A stretch of 64,000 nt of DNA from Saccharomonospora sp. CUA-673 (lineage in GTDB: Bacteria; Actinomycetota; Actinomycetes; Mycobacteriales; Pseudonocardiaceae): assembly GCF_001942305.1 (NCBI RefSeq), contig NZ_MKKE01000015.1, forward strand, positions 1 through 64,000, given 5' to 3'. The notes beneath the pieces are model-generated. The model had not been told where the DNA came from. It saw only the letters and a program-made list of their open reading frames with translations, and searched no databases. Positions 9,404-19,500 of the stretch are shown here, piece after piece. A program made the translations under genes and the position numbers. Numbering within the stretch: the first letter of the stretch is position 1; every line of letters starts with the position of its first letter.

Positions 9404-9892
9404 CTACAGGCGGGAGGGGATGACGAACCAGAGGGTGGCGAAGAGGGTGCCGACGACGGTGACAGCGACGGCCATCAGGATCGGGCCGTAGACGACCTTC
9501 GCGATGAGCCCGACGGTGAGCGTCACGGCGACGGCCAGGCAGGCCAGTCCCGCGATGACCAGCTGGTTCCCGACGCGCAGGATTGTCGGCCTGCGTCCTG
9601 CGCGGAACAGCATCCGGTGCCACGCGGCGGGCGCGGTGAGCAGCGCCGTCGCCGCGGCCGCGAACAACACGGTCACCAGGTGCACGGTCTTCTCGAACCC
9701 GCTGGCGTCGCGGAACGGCGCCGTGAACGCCACCGCGAGCAGGAAGCCGAACAGGATCTGCACCCCGGCCTGCGCCACTCGCAACTCGCCGAGCAGCTCG
9801 TTGATGTTGCGTGTCAGCCGCTGATGGTGCGACTCCCCGTCGGTGTCCACGGCGCGTGTGTCCTCGCGGCAGACTCGGGTCGTTCCACGCAC
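9404..9892 (-). CDS. DUF6328-type four-helix membrane protein
   Basis: A small membrane protein of about 163 residues. After a charged N-terminus with RLTRNINELLGELRVAQAGVQ (the DUF6328 hallmark) come four hydrophobic helices, starting ILFGFLLAVAF and ending TVVGTLFATLWFVI. Function is unknown. I chose GTG at 9892 because a strong ribosome site (GGAAGGAGG, complement of 9899-9907) sits six bases upstream; a longer frame to 10039 lacks such support. It follows the EamA transporter gene by 20 bases and is probably cotranscribed with it. Confidence 0.75.
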   Translation of the reverse strand: MRGTTRVCREDTRAVDTDGESHHQRLTRNINELLGELRVAQAGVQILFGFLLAVAFTAPFRDASGFEKTVHLVTVLFAAAATALLTAPAAWHRMLFRAGRRPTILRVGNQLVIAGLACLAVAVTLTVGLIAKVVYGPILMAVAVTVVGTLFATLWFVIPSRL

Positions 9893-9912
9893 GGGCGGCC
9901 TCCTTCCAGGGG

Positions 9913-10887
9913 TTACTCGCGTCCGCCCACCGGCACCGGTTCGGGGTCGCTCGGGGCGACCACGGGGTCGCGTCGCGCCCGCCGTTCGTGCCAGCCGAGT
10001 GCCGTCACCGTCGACACGACCAGGACGAGCCCGATCCACTGTGTCGCACTCATCGTCTCGTCCAAGAAGGACACACCGATGACGACGGCCGTCGCCGGGT
10101 AGGCGAGCTCTCCGAGCGTCGCGCGGGCGGCGGGCGTCGCGCGCAGTCCCACGTAGTAGAGACTGAGCGCCAGCAGGCCGGGAATCAGCGCGAGCCCGAG
10201 CAGCCCGGGTGCGTTCTCCCAGCCCACCGTGAAAGGGTTCCCTTGAGCCGCAACGATAATCGCCGCGACGGGAAGTCCTACGCTGAATCGCAGCGTGGTC
10301 ACGTCACGTGACGGCATGCGGGTCGACACCATGCGCCCCAGCACGGTTCCCGCGGCCCACAGCGCGGCGGCGCCGAGCGCCAGCAGCGCGGCGCGAGCGG
10401 CGCTGACGTGCACGTCGAGCGGGTCGGCGAACGCCAGCAGCCACGCTCCCGCGACCGCGGGCGCCGCGAAGAAGACGTACCCGCCGCGGAGCCGTTCGCC
10501 CAGCACCGCCCACGCGGCGAACATCGCGAACAACGGTTGCAGCTTCTGCAACACCAACGGCGTGATGGCGTCGCCGGTCTGGAACGCCGCCGTGAACAAC
10601 GCCGTCGCCAGCGCCGACGAACCACCGCCGATGATCAGCACGGCGATCCGTTCCCGCAGGCCGCACCGGGCCAGCGCGCGCACCGCGCGCGGGACGAACG
10701 CCGCCAGCACCGCGACGATGATGAGGTGCTCCCAGAACACGACCGTGCTCGCGGGCAGGTCCGTCGCGAGCGGCAGGCGGAGCAGCCCGTCGGTGCCCCA
10801 CAGTGCGGCCGCGATCGCCACGAGCCACGTCCGATCCCTGCTCCCGGCCGGATTCGAGGCCGGCGCGGCGGTGTTCTCCGAAGTCAC
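9913..10887 (-). CDS. EamA/DMT-family permease
   Basis: A 324-residue drug/metabolite transporter with ten hydrophobic helices in two EamA repeats. The first repeat begins TWLVAIAAALWGTDGLLRLP and includes LQKLQPLFAMFAAWAVLGERL; the second contains LGELAYPATAVVIGVSFLDE, the matching helix-9 to helix-10 motif. DMT proteins export or import small metabolites (amino acids, nucleotide precursors, drugs); the substrate is not predictable. It heads a two-gene minus-strand unit with the DUF6328 gene. Confidence 0.88.
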   Translation of the reverse strand: MTSENTAAPASNPAGSRDRTWLVAIAAALWGTDGLLRLPLATDLPASTVVFWEHLIIVAVLAAFVPRAVRALARCGLRERIAVLIIGGGSSALATALFTAAFQTGDAITPLVLQKLQPLFAMFAAWAVLGERLRGGYVFFAAPAVAGAWLLAFADPLDVHVSAARAALLALGAAALWAAGTVLGRMVSTRMPSRDVTTLRFSVGLPVAAIIVAAQGNPFTVGWENAPGLLGLALIPGLLALSLYYVGLRATPAARATLGELAYPATAVVIGVSFLDETMSATQWIGLVLVVSTVTALGWHERRARRDPVVAPSDPEPVPVGGRE

Positions 10888-10939
10888 ACGGGCCAGATTA
10901 CGACCGCCGCGCCGGCACCGGCTGCGGCCGTGTCACGGA

Positions 10940-10951
10940 GTGGGATCCCAC
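10940..10951. promoter_or_regulatory. 12-bp palindrome upstream of the SOD-like gene
   Basis: GTGGGATCCCAC is a perfect palindrome about 54 bases before the start at 11005, inside a looser dyad (GTCAC at 10932-10936, GTGAC at 10958-10962). TTGCCT followed 17 bases later by TTAGGG could be the promoter. Operator function is a guess. Confidence 0.3.
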
Positions 10952-11004
10952 GACCGTGTGACGCGCCTTGCCTCGCATCACGCGTTCGCGTTAGGGACGA
11001 GGCC

Positions 11005-11598
11005 ATGAAACGACTCCCTGCTGTCCTCGCCCTCACGTCCGCCGTTGCCCTCGTGGGTGCCGGCACGGCGACCGCCGCCGAATCGGCCGAGCGGTCGCAC
11101 TCGTCGAAGCAGGCGGCCGTCGCGTTCGCGCACGGCACGTTCGGTCCCTACACCGACGGCGCCACCGCCACGACGTACGACGAGGAGCTCGTGCCGAGCG
11201 GTGCGCACGCCTCGGTGTTCTCCCTGTCGGCCGACGGGCCGGGTACCACCACGAAGCTCGCCGTCCGCGGCCTCGTGCCCGACCGCCACTACGGCGCCCA
11301 CGTGCACGACCACCCGTGCGGTGCCGACGGCGCCGACGCCGGCCCGCACTACCAGCACGAGCTCGACCCGAACCAGCCCTCGACCGACCCCGAGTACGCC
11401 AACCCGGACAACGAGGTGTGGCTCGACTTCACGACGTCCGCGCACGGCAACGGTTTCGCGAAGTCGCATGTGGACTGGCCGTACGACGACGAGCGCCGTC
11501 CCGGCTCGGTGATCATCCACGAGCACCACACCTCGACCCACCCGGGCGAGGCCGGCGAGGCGGGCGAACGCCTCGCCTGCATCAACGTCGACCTCTGA
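11005..11598 (+). CDS. Secreted Cu/Zn superoxide dismutase-family protein
   Basis: A 197-residue exported protein. Residues 1-27 form a Sec signal peptide (MKRLPAVLALTSAVALVGAG then AxA cleavage). The mature part carries SOD-like metal motifs: YGAHVHDHPCG (HVH pair plus cysteine), AGPHYQHELDP, and VIIHEHHTSTHPG followed by AGERLACINV (the second cysteine region). The block YANPDNEVWLDF belongs to a variant group of actinobacterial SOD-like proteins rather than classical SodC, so dismutase activity is likely but not certain. It should act outside the membrane against superoxide. It stands alone between a divergent transporter unit and a convergent nuclease gene. Confidence 0.8.
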   Translation: MKRLPAVLALTSAVALVGAGTATAAESAERSHSSKQAAVAFAHGTFGPYTDGATATTYDEELVPSGAHASVFSLSADGPGTTTKLAVRGLVPDRHYGAHVHDHPCGADGADAGPHYQHELDPNQPSTDPEYANPDNEVWLDFTTSAHGNGFAKSHVDWPYDDERRPGSVIIHEHHTSTHPGEAGEAGERLACINVDL

Positions 11599-11623
11599 GC
11601 ACGGCTTCCCGGCGGCGCGGTCG

Positions 11624-13197
11624 TCAGGCCGCGTCGTCCGGGGCGCCGGGGACGCCGGTGGTGACGTCGAGGGACAGGTGCTCGGCGAGCAGGTGCTTGA
11701 GTTCGCCGCCCTCGATGAGCTGGATCCGGCCGTTCCGGCGGGCGAAGTCGTGGGCCGACGGGCCGAACCACGACGTCGTCACCAGCACGCCCCGGTTGGC
11801 GCGGCGGTCGTCGACGACCCCCGCCAACGACCGCACCGCGTCCGCCGGAACCGCGGAGCGGTAGCGCTTCGCCTGCACCACGCACAACCCGCCCACGACG
11901 GGGTCCTCGTTGACGGCCACCGCGTCGACACCCCCGTCGTGGGAGGCCTGCGTCGTCCACGCGCGCATGCCCATCGCCTCGAACAACTGCCGCACGAGAT
12001 GTTCGAAGTCCGTCGGCGACAGGTGCGTGAGCACGGGCCGGCCGTCGAGGTCGGCGGCCGCCTCGGTGGACGCGTCCCGCGGCGGTGCCATGCGGTAGTC
12101 CGACAGGTCCGGTTCGAAGATCGGCCGCACCGCCTCCAGGTCCCACGGATGCGGCGACACGCGTGCGTGCAGGTGGCGGAGGCATTCGGTCGGGTCGAGC
12201 CGGTCGAGCACCAGGTCGGAGAACTCCCCGCGTGTGGCCGACACGCTCACCAGGCACGGCGCCGACGGCTGCCCGGTCGCCTTGTCGCGCGTGCGCGCGT
12301 GCCCGCTGGCCACGACCTCGTCGACCACCCTGCGCGGATGCGCCTCGAACACGTCGCGCATCGTGCGCAGCACCAGCCGCGCCACGAGCGCGGCGTAGCG
12401 CGAGCGGATCTCGGCCGTGCTCCGCTGATCGGCGACGATCTCGTCGCGGGCGGCGAGATAGCGGTACTCGGTGACGTCCGGGATCACGTCGACGTCCGGC
12501 AGCATCCGCGCCACGAACAGCCGCCTGCCTCCGGGTCGTACGAGATGTCGACGGCGCCCGCGACGTGGGCGGGAACGGGATGCGCCTCCGCGACGCGGGT
12601 GAAGTACTCGGCGACCGCGTGCGGATCGAGTTCACGCACCCTTTGCTCGAGTTCGTCGACGTACACGTTGTGCCGGGCGACCTCCTGCGCGCGGGCGTGC
12701 TCGGCGGCGTCGTGCTCGGCGCGCGCGTCCCGCAGTCGCCTACGGCGGTCGGTCTCGCGCCGTTTCTGCTCGGCGAGGTCGGCCTCGAACCGCGCACGGG
12801 CCTTCCGCAGCGCCCTTCGCCGTCCGTCGGGGAACAGGCGATCCAATGTGGACGACGGCGGGCGATAGTCGTCCCAGTCCGGCATGGACGTGTGCGCCGT
12901 CAACTGCGGATCGGGGGCGAACTCGACGGGCTCGAACGAACGCCGCAGTCGGGAGAAGTCGAACGGTGGCTGCGCGAGCGCGTCCACGAGCACCGATTCG
13001 AGTGCGCGGACCTGCGCGGCGACGGCCTCCGTCAACACCGTCGTCTCCGCGTGTTTGCGCTCCACGTGGTAGTCCCAAGCTTCCCGGTCGGCCTGGTGTG
13101 GGATCGATGGGGCTTCGTCGCCCGTCCGGCCGGTCAGCGGCCCGTACTGCTCGGACTCGTCGAAGATGTCCGAGAAGAATTCACTGTGGCGCTCCAT
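11624..13197 (-). CDS. Mrr-type restriction endonuclease (frameshifted)
   Basis: A nuclease of about 525 residues. The first frame (ATG 13197, MERHSEFFSDIF) encodes a long charged coiled-coil segment (about residues 120-190, many Arg/Glu/Ala). Near 12522 the frame changes inside YDPEAGG/RLFVARMLPDV; one added base in the GG run restores it. The C-terminal third is an Mrr_cat PD-(D/E)xK domain: HLSPTDFEHLVRQLFEAMG, then HDGGVDAVAV with the catalytic Asp and VVQAKRYRSA with the QxK motif. Mrr enzymes cleave methylated foreign DNA. No methyltransferase partner adjoins it, consistent with a type IV-like stand-alone system. Confidence 0.82.
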
Positions 13198-13503
13198 CTT
13201 CGGCCCCGAATCTGTGGCCCCCCGAATCCATGTCCTCGTTCGCCGTGGGCGTGCACATTGCGTGCCCACAAGAGCGAAGATAGCCACCGTTATTCTCGCC
13301 GGGATAGCTCCGATCGGTGATCGATACTATTACCGAGCGAATTCACCGGCGGCTGTTCGGGGTAGTGGGGGAAATTCTGCGAAACGGGAATTGTCGGTGC
13401 GGGTAATCCGCGGACAATGCCCTGTGAACACCGTTAGGTTGATCCGCGGGCCGTCGGGGCGGCCGCCGTCGTGATCTCCCGAGGGTCCATCACGGCGGCA
13501 CCG
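13198..13503. other. Intergenic region between the Mrr-type gene and repeat array 2
   Basis: About 300 bases without a gene and visibly richer in A/T than the surroundings (especially 13260-13440). It must hold the promoter of the nuclease gene. CGATCGGTGATCG near 13313 is a near-palindrome. I see no RNA gene or further conserved element. Confidence 0.4.
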
Positions 13504-13626
13504 ATCCGCAACACGGCGACGCGAGATGCCAACACGGCGACGCAGGATGCCAACACGGCGACGCAGGATGCTGACACGGCGACGCAGGATGCTGACACGG
13601 CGGCGTGGGGTGCTGACACGGCGGCC
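13504..13626 (+). repeat. 21-bp repeat array 2 (six forward units)
   Basis: Six units with the NACACGG core at exact 21-base steps (CAACACGG at 13509, 13530 and 13551; TGACACGG at 13572, 13593 and 13614). The first three carry CA before ACACGG and the last three TG, so the two unit variants are grouped. The array ends 15 bases before the dusB start, so it lies in the dusB 5' region. Confidence 0.92.
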
Positions 13627-13641
13627 ATTAACCTGGGGGGT

Positions 13642-14781
13642 ATGACCGCCACCATGACGACGCCTGCGCTGCAGGTCGGCCCCTATCGGGTCGACCCGCC
13701 GGTCGTGCTCGCACCGATGGCGGGCATCACGAATGTCGCGTTTCGCCAGTTGTGTCAGGAATACGGCGCCGGCCTGTACGTGTGCGAGATGATCACCGCG
13801 CGCGCCGTCGTCGAACGCCACCCCGGCACGATGCACATGATGACCTTCGCCGCGGGCGAGTACCCGCGGTCGATGCAGCTCTACGGCGTCGACCCGGCGA
13901 CGATGCGCGAGGCCGTGAAGATCATCGTCGGCGAGGGGCTCGCCGACCACATCGACCAGAACTACGGCTGCCCCGTCGCGAAGGTGACGCGCAAGGGCGG
14001 CGGCTCGGCGCTGCCGTACAAGCGGAAGCTGTTCGGCAACATCGTGCGCGCGTCCGTGGAGGCCGCCGAGCCCGCGGGCGTGCCGGTGACGGTGAAGTTC
14101 CGCGTCGGCATCGACGACGAGCACCACACGTACCTCGACGCCGGGCGGATCGCCGAGGCCGAAGGTGCGGTGGCGGTGTCGCTGCACGCGCGCACGGCCG
14201 CGCAGCGCTACTCCGGCCAGGCCGACTGGACCCGGATCGCGCGGCTGAAGGAAGCGGTCACGAGCATCCCGGTGCTCGGCAACGGCGACATCTTCACCGC
14301 CGACGACGCGCTGCGCATGGTGCGCGAGACGGGCTGCGACGGGGTCGTCGTCGGCCGCGGCTGCCTCGGCAGGCCGTGGCTGTTCGGCGAGCTCGAGGCC
14401 GCGTTCCAGGGGCGGCCCGCGCCGGAGGCGCCGAACCTCGGCCAGGTGGCGCGCGTGCTGCGCAGGCACACCGAGCTGCTCATCTCCCACGACGGGCACG
14501 ACAAGGCCATGCGCGACATCCGCAAGCACATGGCCTGGTACTTCATGGGCTTCCCCGTCGGATCGGAGCTGCGCCGGTCGTTCGCGACGGTGTCGTCGTT
14601 GGAGCAGCTCGACGACCTGATCGAACGGCTCGACCACGACGCGCCGTTCCCCGCCGACGCGCTCGGTCCGCGTGGCAGGCAGGGCTCGCCCGGCAAGGTC
14701 ACGTTGCCCCACGGCTGGCTCGACGACCCCGACGACCCCTGCGTCCCCGAAGGCGCCGACATGATGCACTCCGGCGGCTGA
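13642..14781 (+). CDS. dusB: tRNA-dihydrouridine synthase
   Basis: A 379-residue FMN-dependent TIM-barrel enzyme that reduces uridines in the tRNA D loop. Visible motifs: VVLAPMAGITNVAFRQLC at the start of the barrel, MQLYGVDP, the catalytic-loop signature DQNYGCPVAKVTRKGGGSAL with the active cysteine, VTVKFRVGID, LHARTAAQRYSGQADW and the FMN phosphate site VLGNGDIFT ... DGVVVGRGCLGRPW. The C-terminal helical tRNA-binding domain is complete. Start ATG 13642 follows a GGGGGG-rich ribosome site. Repeat array 2 precedes it immediately. Confidence 0.95.
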   Translation: MTATMTTPALQVGPYRVDPPVVLAPMAGITNVAFRQLCQEYGAGLYVCEMITARAVVERHPGTMHMMTFAAGEYPRSMQLYGVDPATMREAVKIIVGEGLADHIDQNYGCPVAKVTRKGGGSALPYKRKLFGNIVRASVEAAEPAGVPVTVKFRVGIDDEHHTYLDAGRIAEAEGAVAVSLHARTAAQRYSGQADWTRIARLKEAVTSIPVLGNGDIFTADDALRMVRETGCDGVVVGRGCLGRPWLFGELEAAFQGRPAPEAPNLGQVARVLRRHTELLISHDGHDKAMRDIRKHMAWYFMGFPVGSELRRSFATVSSLEQLDDLIERLDHDAPFPADALGPRGRQGSPGKVTLPHGWLDDPDDPCVPEGADMMHSGG

Positions 14782-14843
14782 CCGGCATCGCACGGCGCGC
14801 TGGTGCGGAATTGCAAGTGTGGTTTTGCTGGTGTAGGGGCGGG

Positions 14844-14849
14844 TAGGAT
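14844..14849 (+). promoter_or_regulatory. -10 element for a near-leaderless HxlR gene
   Basis: TAGGAT lies six bases before GTG 14856, the spacing expected when transcription starts at or next to the start codon. There is no Shine-Dalgarno sequence, which supports a leaderless message. No convincing -35 is seen. Confidence 0.45.
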
Positions 14850-14855
14850 CGGCCG

Positions 14856-15506
14856 GTGGGCAAGCGTCAGTACGGACAGTTCTGTGGGCTGGTTCGGGCG
14901 GTCGAACTGGTCGGCGAGCGGTGGGCGTTGCTCATCGTCCGCGATCTGCTCGTGTCGCCGAAGCGCTACACCGATCTGAAACGCGGCCTGCCGCGCATCC
15001 CCACCAACGTCCTGTCGACCCGGCTCAAGGAACTCGAGGCCGCGGGCATCGTCGAGCGCCGCCTGCTGCCCCGGCCCGACGGCTCGGTCGTCTACGAACT
15101 CACCGAGTACGGCGCCGACCTCGAGGACGTCGTGCTCGCCCTCGGCCGCTGGGGCGCCCGGTCGCTCGGCGACCCGCGGCCCGACGAGATCGTCACCCCG
15201 GACTCGATGGTCATCGCCCTGCGCTCGGCGTTCCGGGCCGGCGCCGCCGCCACCGAGTCGGACGTGCGGTTCGAACTGCGCCTCGGCGACGTCGTCGTGC
15301 ACGCCCACGTCGCCGCGGGGGTCCTCACCGCGGGCGTCGGCGCGGCACCGGAGGCGGAGCCCGATCTGGTCATCGAGAGCGGACCGGCCATCCGCGCCGT
15401 GCTCGCCGGCGAGGTCGACGCCGGCACCGCGCTCGACGAGGGGCTCGTCGCCGTCACCGGACCGAAGGAACTCCTCGCCGTCTTCACCCGGTTGTTCCGG
15501 CTCTGA
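14856..15506 (+). CDS. HxlR-family regulator with C-terminal SCP2-like domain
   Basis: Residues 1-100 are a winged-helix HxlR domain (YGQFCGLVRAVELVGERWAL, then RFTDL-like RYTDLKRGLPRIPTNVLSTR, then LEAAGIVERRL). The remaining ~115 residues resemble the SCP2/sterol-carrier fold often fused to this regulator type (ESGPAIRAVLAGEVDAGTAL). The domain pair suggests ligand-controlled repression, with the SCP2-like part binding a hydrophobic effector; this is inference. GTG 14856 is chosen because a TAGGAT box sits six bases upstream. Confidence 0.85.
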   Translation: MGKRQYGQFCGLVRAVELVGERWALLIVRDLLVSPKRYTDLKRGLPRIPTNVLSTRLKELEAAGIVERRLLPRPDGSVVYELTEYGADLEDVVLALGRWGARSLGDPRPDEIVTPDSMVIALRSAFRAGAAATESDVRFELRLGDVVVHAHVAAGVLTAGVGAAPEAEPDLVIESGPAIRAVLAGEVDAGTALDEGLVAVTGPKELLAVFTRLFRL

Positions 15507-15614
15507 CTCGTCCTCCCGAGCGATTCTCGTGTTCCGCGGGTGTATGTCGCTCAAGCGCTCCGTCCCTCCTGTCGACACCCAGTGCATGGGGGATCGATCG
15601 ACGGAGGTGACGTG

Positions 15615-16391
15615 GTGACACGGCCCCGCACGCAGCATGCGCAGACCCGGGACGCCGACCCGTCCACGTTGCTCGCCGCGCACGAGTCGCGGGCCAGCGC
15701 GTACGCCGAGCAGGGCGACTGGCGCAGCGCCTACGAACAGCTGCGCTCCGCCCTGCACCAGGCCCGTCAGTTGCAGGCCCGCGAACTGCAGGTCAGTCAG
15801 GCGCAGGCCCGCACCGTGCCCACGACAGCTCCCGTCGCGGCGCCCCAGTACGAGGTCGAACGGCTGCGCCGGGAGAGCCTCACCGACGCGCTCACCGGCA
15901 CCTACAACCGTCGCTACCTCGACCGCGTGCTGCCCGGACTCGGCTCCGCCGCGCTCGCCATGATCGATCTCGACCACTTCAAGGACATCAACGACCGCTT
16001 CGGGCACGACGTAGGCGACCGCGTGCTACGGCAGGTCGCACGGATCGTCCGGCAGACGCTGCCGCCCGGCGCGTTCTGCGCCCGCTACGGCGGGGAGGAG
16101 TTCGTGCTGGCCGTTCCCGCGCGGTCGACGGCCGTGGCCGTCCGCGTGGTGCACCGCGCGCGGGACCGGGTCGAGGCGTATCCGTGGTCGCGGGTGCGGC
16201 CCGGGCTGGCCGTGACCGTCAGCGCCGGCGTCGCGGCCGCCGACAGCGATCCGTACAGCGCCCTCCGCGCCGCCGACCGGCTCCTGTACCAGGCAAAACG
16301 AGGGGGTCGCAACTCGGTGGCGTTCTCCAGCGGCGGCGAGGTTCAGCTGCTGCGTACGCAGAGTGCGCATATCCCCGCGACGCCTTCGTAA
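15615..16391 (+). CDS. GGDEF-domain diguanylate cyclase
   Basis: A soluble protein of about 258 residues that should make cyclic di-GMP from two GTP. The N-terminal ~85 residues are helical and TPR-like (LLAAHESRASAYAEQGDWRS, LHQARQLQARELQVSQAQAR). The catalytic domain begins ESLTDALTGTYNRRYLDRVL, continues LAMIDLDHFKDINDRFGHDVGD and has the intact active-site loop ARYGGEEFVLAV. I see no RxxD inhibitory site just before the loop. No sensor or membrane segment is visible, so the TPR-like part probably mediates protein contact. GTG 15615 sits 7 bases after GGAGG. Confidence 0.9.
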   Translation: MTRPRTQHAQTRDADPSTLLAAHESRASAYAEQGDWRSAYEQLRSALHQARQLQARELQVSQAQARTVPTTAPVAAPQYEVERLRRESLTDALTGTYNRRYLDRVLPGLGSAALAMIDLDHFKDINDRFGHDVGDRVLRQVARIVRQTLPPGAFCARYGGEEFVLAVPARSTAVAVRVVHRARDRVEAYPWSRVRPGLAVTVSAGVAAADSDPYSALRAADRLLYQAKRGGRNSVAFSSGGEVQLLRTQSAHIPATPS

Positions 16392-16591
16392 GGACGGCAT
16401 CACCCACGTCACCTGAGTGCGACCATTCGTCCGAACTGCGGCAACGCTGAGTAAAAAGTTCACGGCTTGGTGTCGTCACGAAAGAGGGACGTCCGTACGA
16501 TAACGCTCACTGCCACCGAGACGATCTAGCCGGCAACCGTGTTGGGACGTCGCGCCAATGCGTTGACCAGGCTCATGGGGAAGGAGTGTGC

Positions 16592-19500
16592 GTGTCGGAC
16601 GACCACAACACGCCCTCCTCCCGGCATGCCCAGATCGCCGCCGACCAGATCGCCGAATGGCGCGCCCGCGCCGAACGCAACCGGGCGAACTCCGAACGCA
16701 AACGCCGCCGCTCCCTCGAGGCCGACGGCGGCACGAGCGTCTCCGAACTCCTCGCCAAGACCGGATACACCCCGCAGCCGGGACGCGCCGGCCACGGCAC
16801 CAACGGGAACGCCACCAACGGGAACGGCAACGGCGCAGGCCGCAACGGCAACGGTTACGCGGGCAACGGCGTGCGCCCGGCTCGGGTGGTCTCGACCGGA
16901 AGAATGCGTACGCGGCGGCCGGCCAGATCGACCGCACCGAGGCGCGCGCGGCCCGCATCAACCCGGCCGACGTCGACGCGCCGACGCGGATGTCCGAATC
17001 GCAACCGCGCGGCGGCAATCAGTCCGGCCCCGCCCCGGTGGGCAGACCCGCACAACCAGAACAACCCCGACAACCCGAACAAGCCCAGCAGCCCCGACAG
17101 CGCCCGGAACCGGAGCAGCGTCCGGAGGCGCCCCGCTCGCCCGCACCCGACGCCCGCCCGGCGCCCCGCGCGGTACCCGCCCCAGCCGCTCCGCCCGCGT
17201 CGTTCGCGCCGTTCGCGGAGCAGCCCCCGGCGCCTCCCGAGCCTGCCGCACCTCCCCGCAGGCCGGTCGACGCGCAGCGCCCGCCGGCAGCACCCCCGCG
17301 TGGACCCGACGCACTCCGGTCCGGACCCGACGCGCCGCCGCGCGGTCCGGACGCTCCGCCGCGCGGTCCGGACGCTCCGCCGCGGCCGTCCGCCGATGCC
17401 CGGCCTGCCCCACCGCCCCGCAGGCGAGCCCCCAGCAGGGCCCGCCCCCGGGGCCGCCGCAGAAACCGCGCCCGGGCCCGCCGCCGGGACGTGGCGGCCG
17501 TCCGGACGGTGCCGCGCCCGCGCCGCCGCCCGGTCCGCGGAAGCCGCAGCACTCCGGTCCCCAACAGGTCCCGCCGGGAACTCCGGCGGCCCCGCGCGTC
17601 CCGCCGGGCCCACGGCCCCCTCGCCCGGGCCCCAACGCGCCGGCCCCAACGCGCCGGCGTCAACGGTGCCGGCGTCAACGGTGCCGGCGTCAACGGCCAG
17701 GGCCCGAACGGCCAGAGCCCCAACGGCCGGGGACCGAACGCGCCGGGTCCGAACGGGCTACCTCGCCCTCCGCGGCCGCGGCCGCGGCCGCACCCCGCGC
17801 CGGCCGATGGCCCGCCCGTCCGCGACCCGTATGCGCACGACGTACGGCACCCGCAGGCCCGTGAACAGCCCGTCCGCGAACCCGGGCCGCGCGGTCCGCG
17901 GGAGCCCCGGCCGCGCGAGCCCGAACGGGACGAGCCGCCGATCGCGCCCGGCGCCGTCGCAGCGATGCTGGGCGGCGCCGCTGCCGGTGCGGGTGTCGGC
18001 GCCGCGCTGGGCGGCAACCGTCAGGACCCCGACGACGTCCCGGACCACGACGTCCCGGACCACGACGCCCGGACCACGACGACGCCCCGCGCGGGACGTC
18101 GCCGCCGCGTCCCACTCCGGGGCCGCGCCCGTGCCGGCACCGCCGCGTCCGCGTCGCCCGCTGAGTCCGCGGCCCGACGAGGACGCCCGGCGCGACCGGC
18201 TCACCATGACCGACCAGATGGAGCCGGTCGACGAGCAGACGCAGTACAAGCGCAAGATCGACAACACGCTCGCCCGCTTCTCGGCCGCCCACGACGAACT
18301 CGAGGCCGAGGAGGAGGAGCGGCGCGCGAAGAAGGCGAAACTCGCCGCACGGCTCGACCACACGCGCACGCGCCTGCAGGCGGTCGTCACGTCGACCATC
18401 GGCAACCGCGGATCGGCCGTCGGCGACGACGACAACAACGCCGACAGGGACAACGACGCCAAGGACACCGACGACCCCGAGAGCGCCGCCCACCACGAAA
18501 CCGGCACCGACGACGCCGAGACCAGGGCCGCCCGCACGCGCCTGCAGGAGAAGAAGCAGCGCAAGAACGACCGGGCGCGGTTGGCGACGAGGGTGTGCGC
18601 GGTGACCCTCGCGGCGCTCGTCTTCCTGGCAACGGGCGTGGCGTGGGGCGCGAAGACGTGGTTCGAGTCCAAGTTCAACCAGATCGCCGCGCTCGACGAG
18701 AACTCCGACAGCATCCTGCCCGGTCAGATCGGCGACGAGAACTTCATCATCCTCGGCTCGGACACGCGGGAGGGCGCGGAGGAAGAGGAGAACATCGGCG
18801 ACACCGACGCGGTGGCGGGTGCGCGTTCGGACACGTTGATGGTCGCCCACATCCCGGAGGATCGGGAGCGCGCCGTCGTCGTGTCGTTCCCGCGTGACCT
18901 GGAGATCTCCCGGCCGGAGTGCGAGCGCTGGAACCCCGAGACGGGCGAGTACGGCGGTACGGCGCCGGCCAACGAGGCCATCAAGATCAACACGGCGTAC
19001 GCGGTCGGCGGGCCGAAATGCGTGACCAAGGTGGTCCAGGACCTCACCGGCATGAAGATCAACCACTTCGTCGGCATCGACTTCCACGGCTTCAAGGACA
19101 TGGTCGACGCGGTGGACGGTGTGCCGGTGCAGATCGACGAACCGGTCGTCGACGCGTGCTCGGGGACGTCGTCGCCGAGCACGGCACGGTCGAGCTGCGG
19201 GGCGAGCAGGCGCTGAGCTTCGTGCGGGCGCGCCAGGTGTACAGCGACCCGACGTTCTCCGACTACGGCCGCATGGAACGGCAGCAGAAGTTCCTGTCGG
19301 CGCTGCTGACGAAGACGCTCTCGAGCGACGTCCTGTTCGACACCGACAAGCTGACCCGGTTCGTCAACGCGTTCGCCGCGTCGACGTACGGCGAAAACAT
19401 CGGTGTCGACGAGATGCTGACCCTGGCCCAGTCGATGCGCGGATTCGACGCCGGTGCCGTGGAGTTCCTGACGATCCCGACGGTCGGCGAGTCCAACGAG

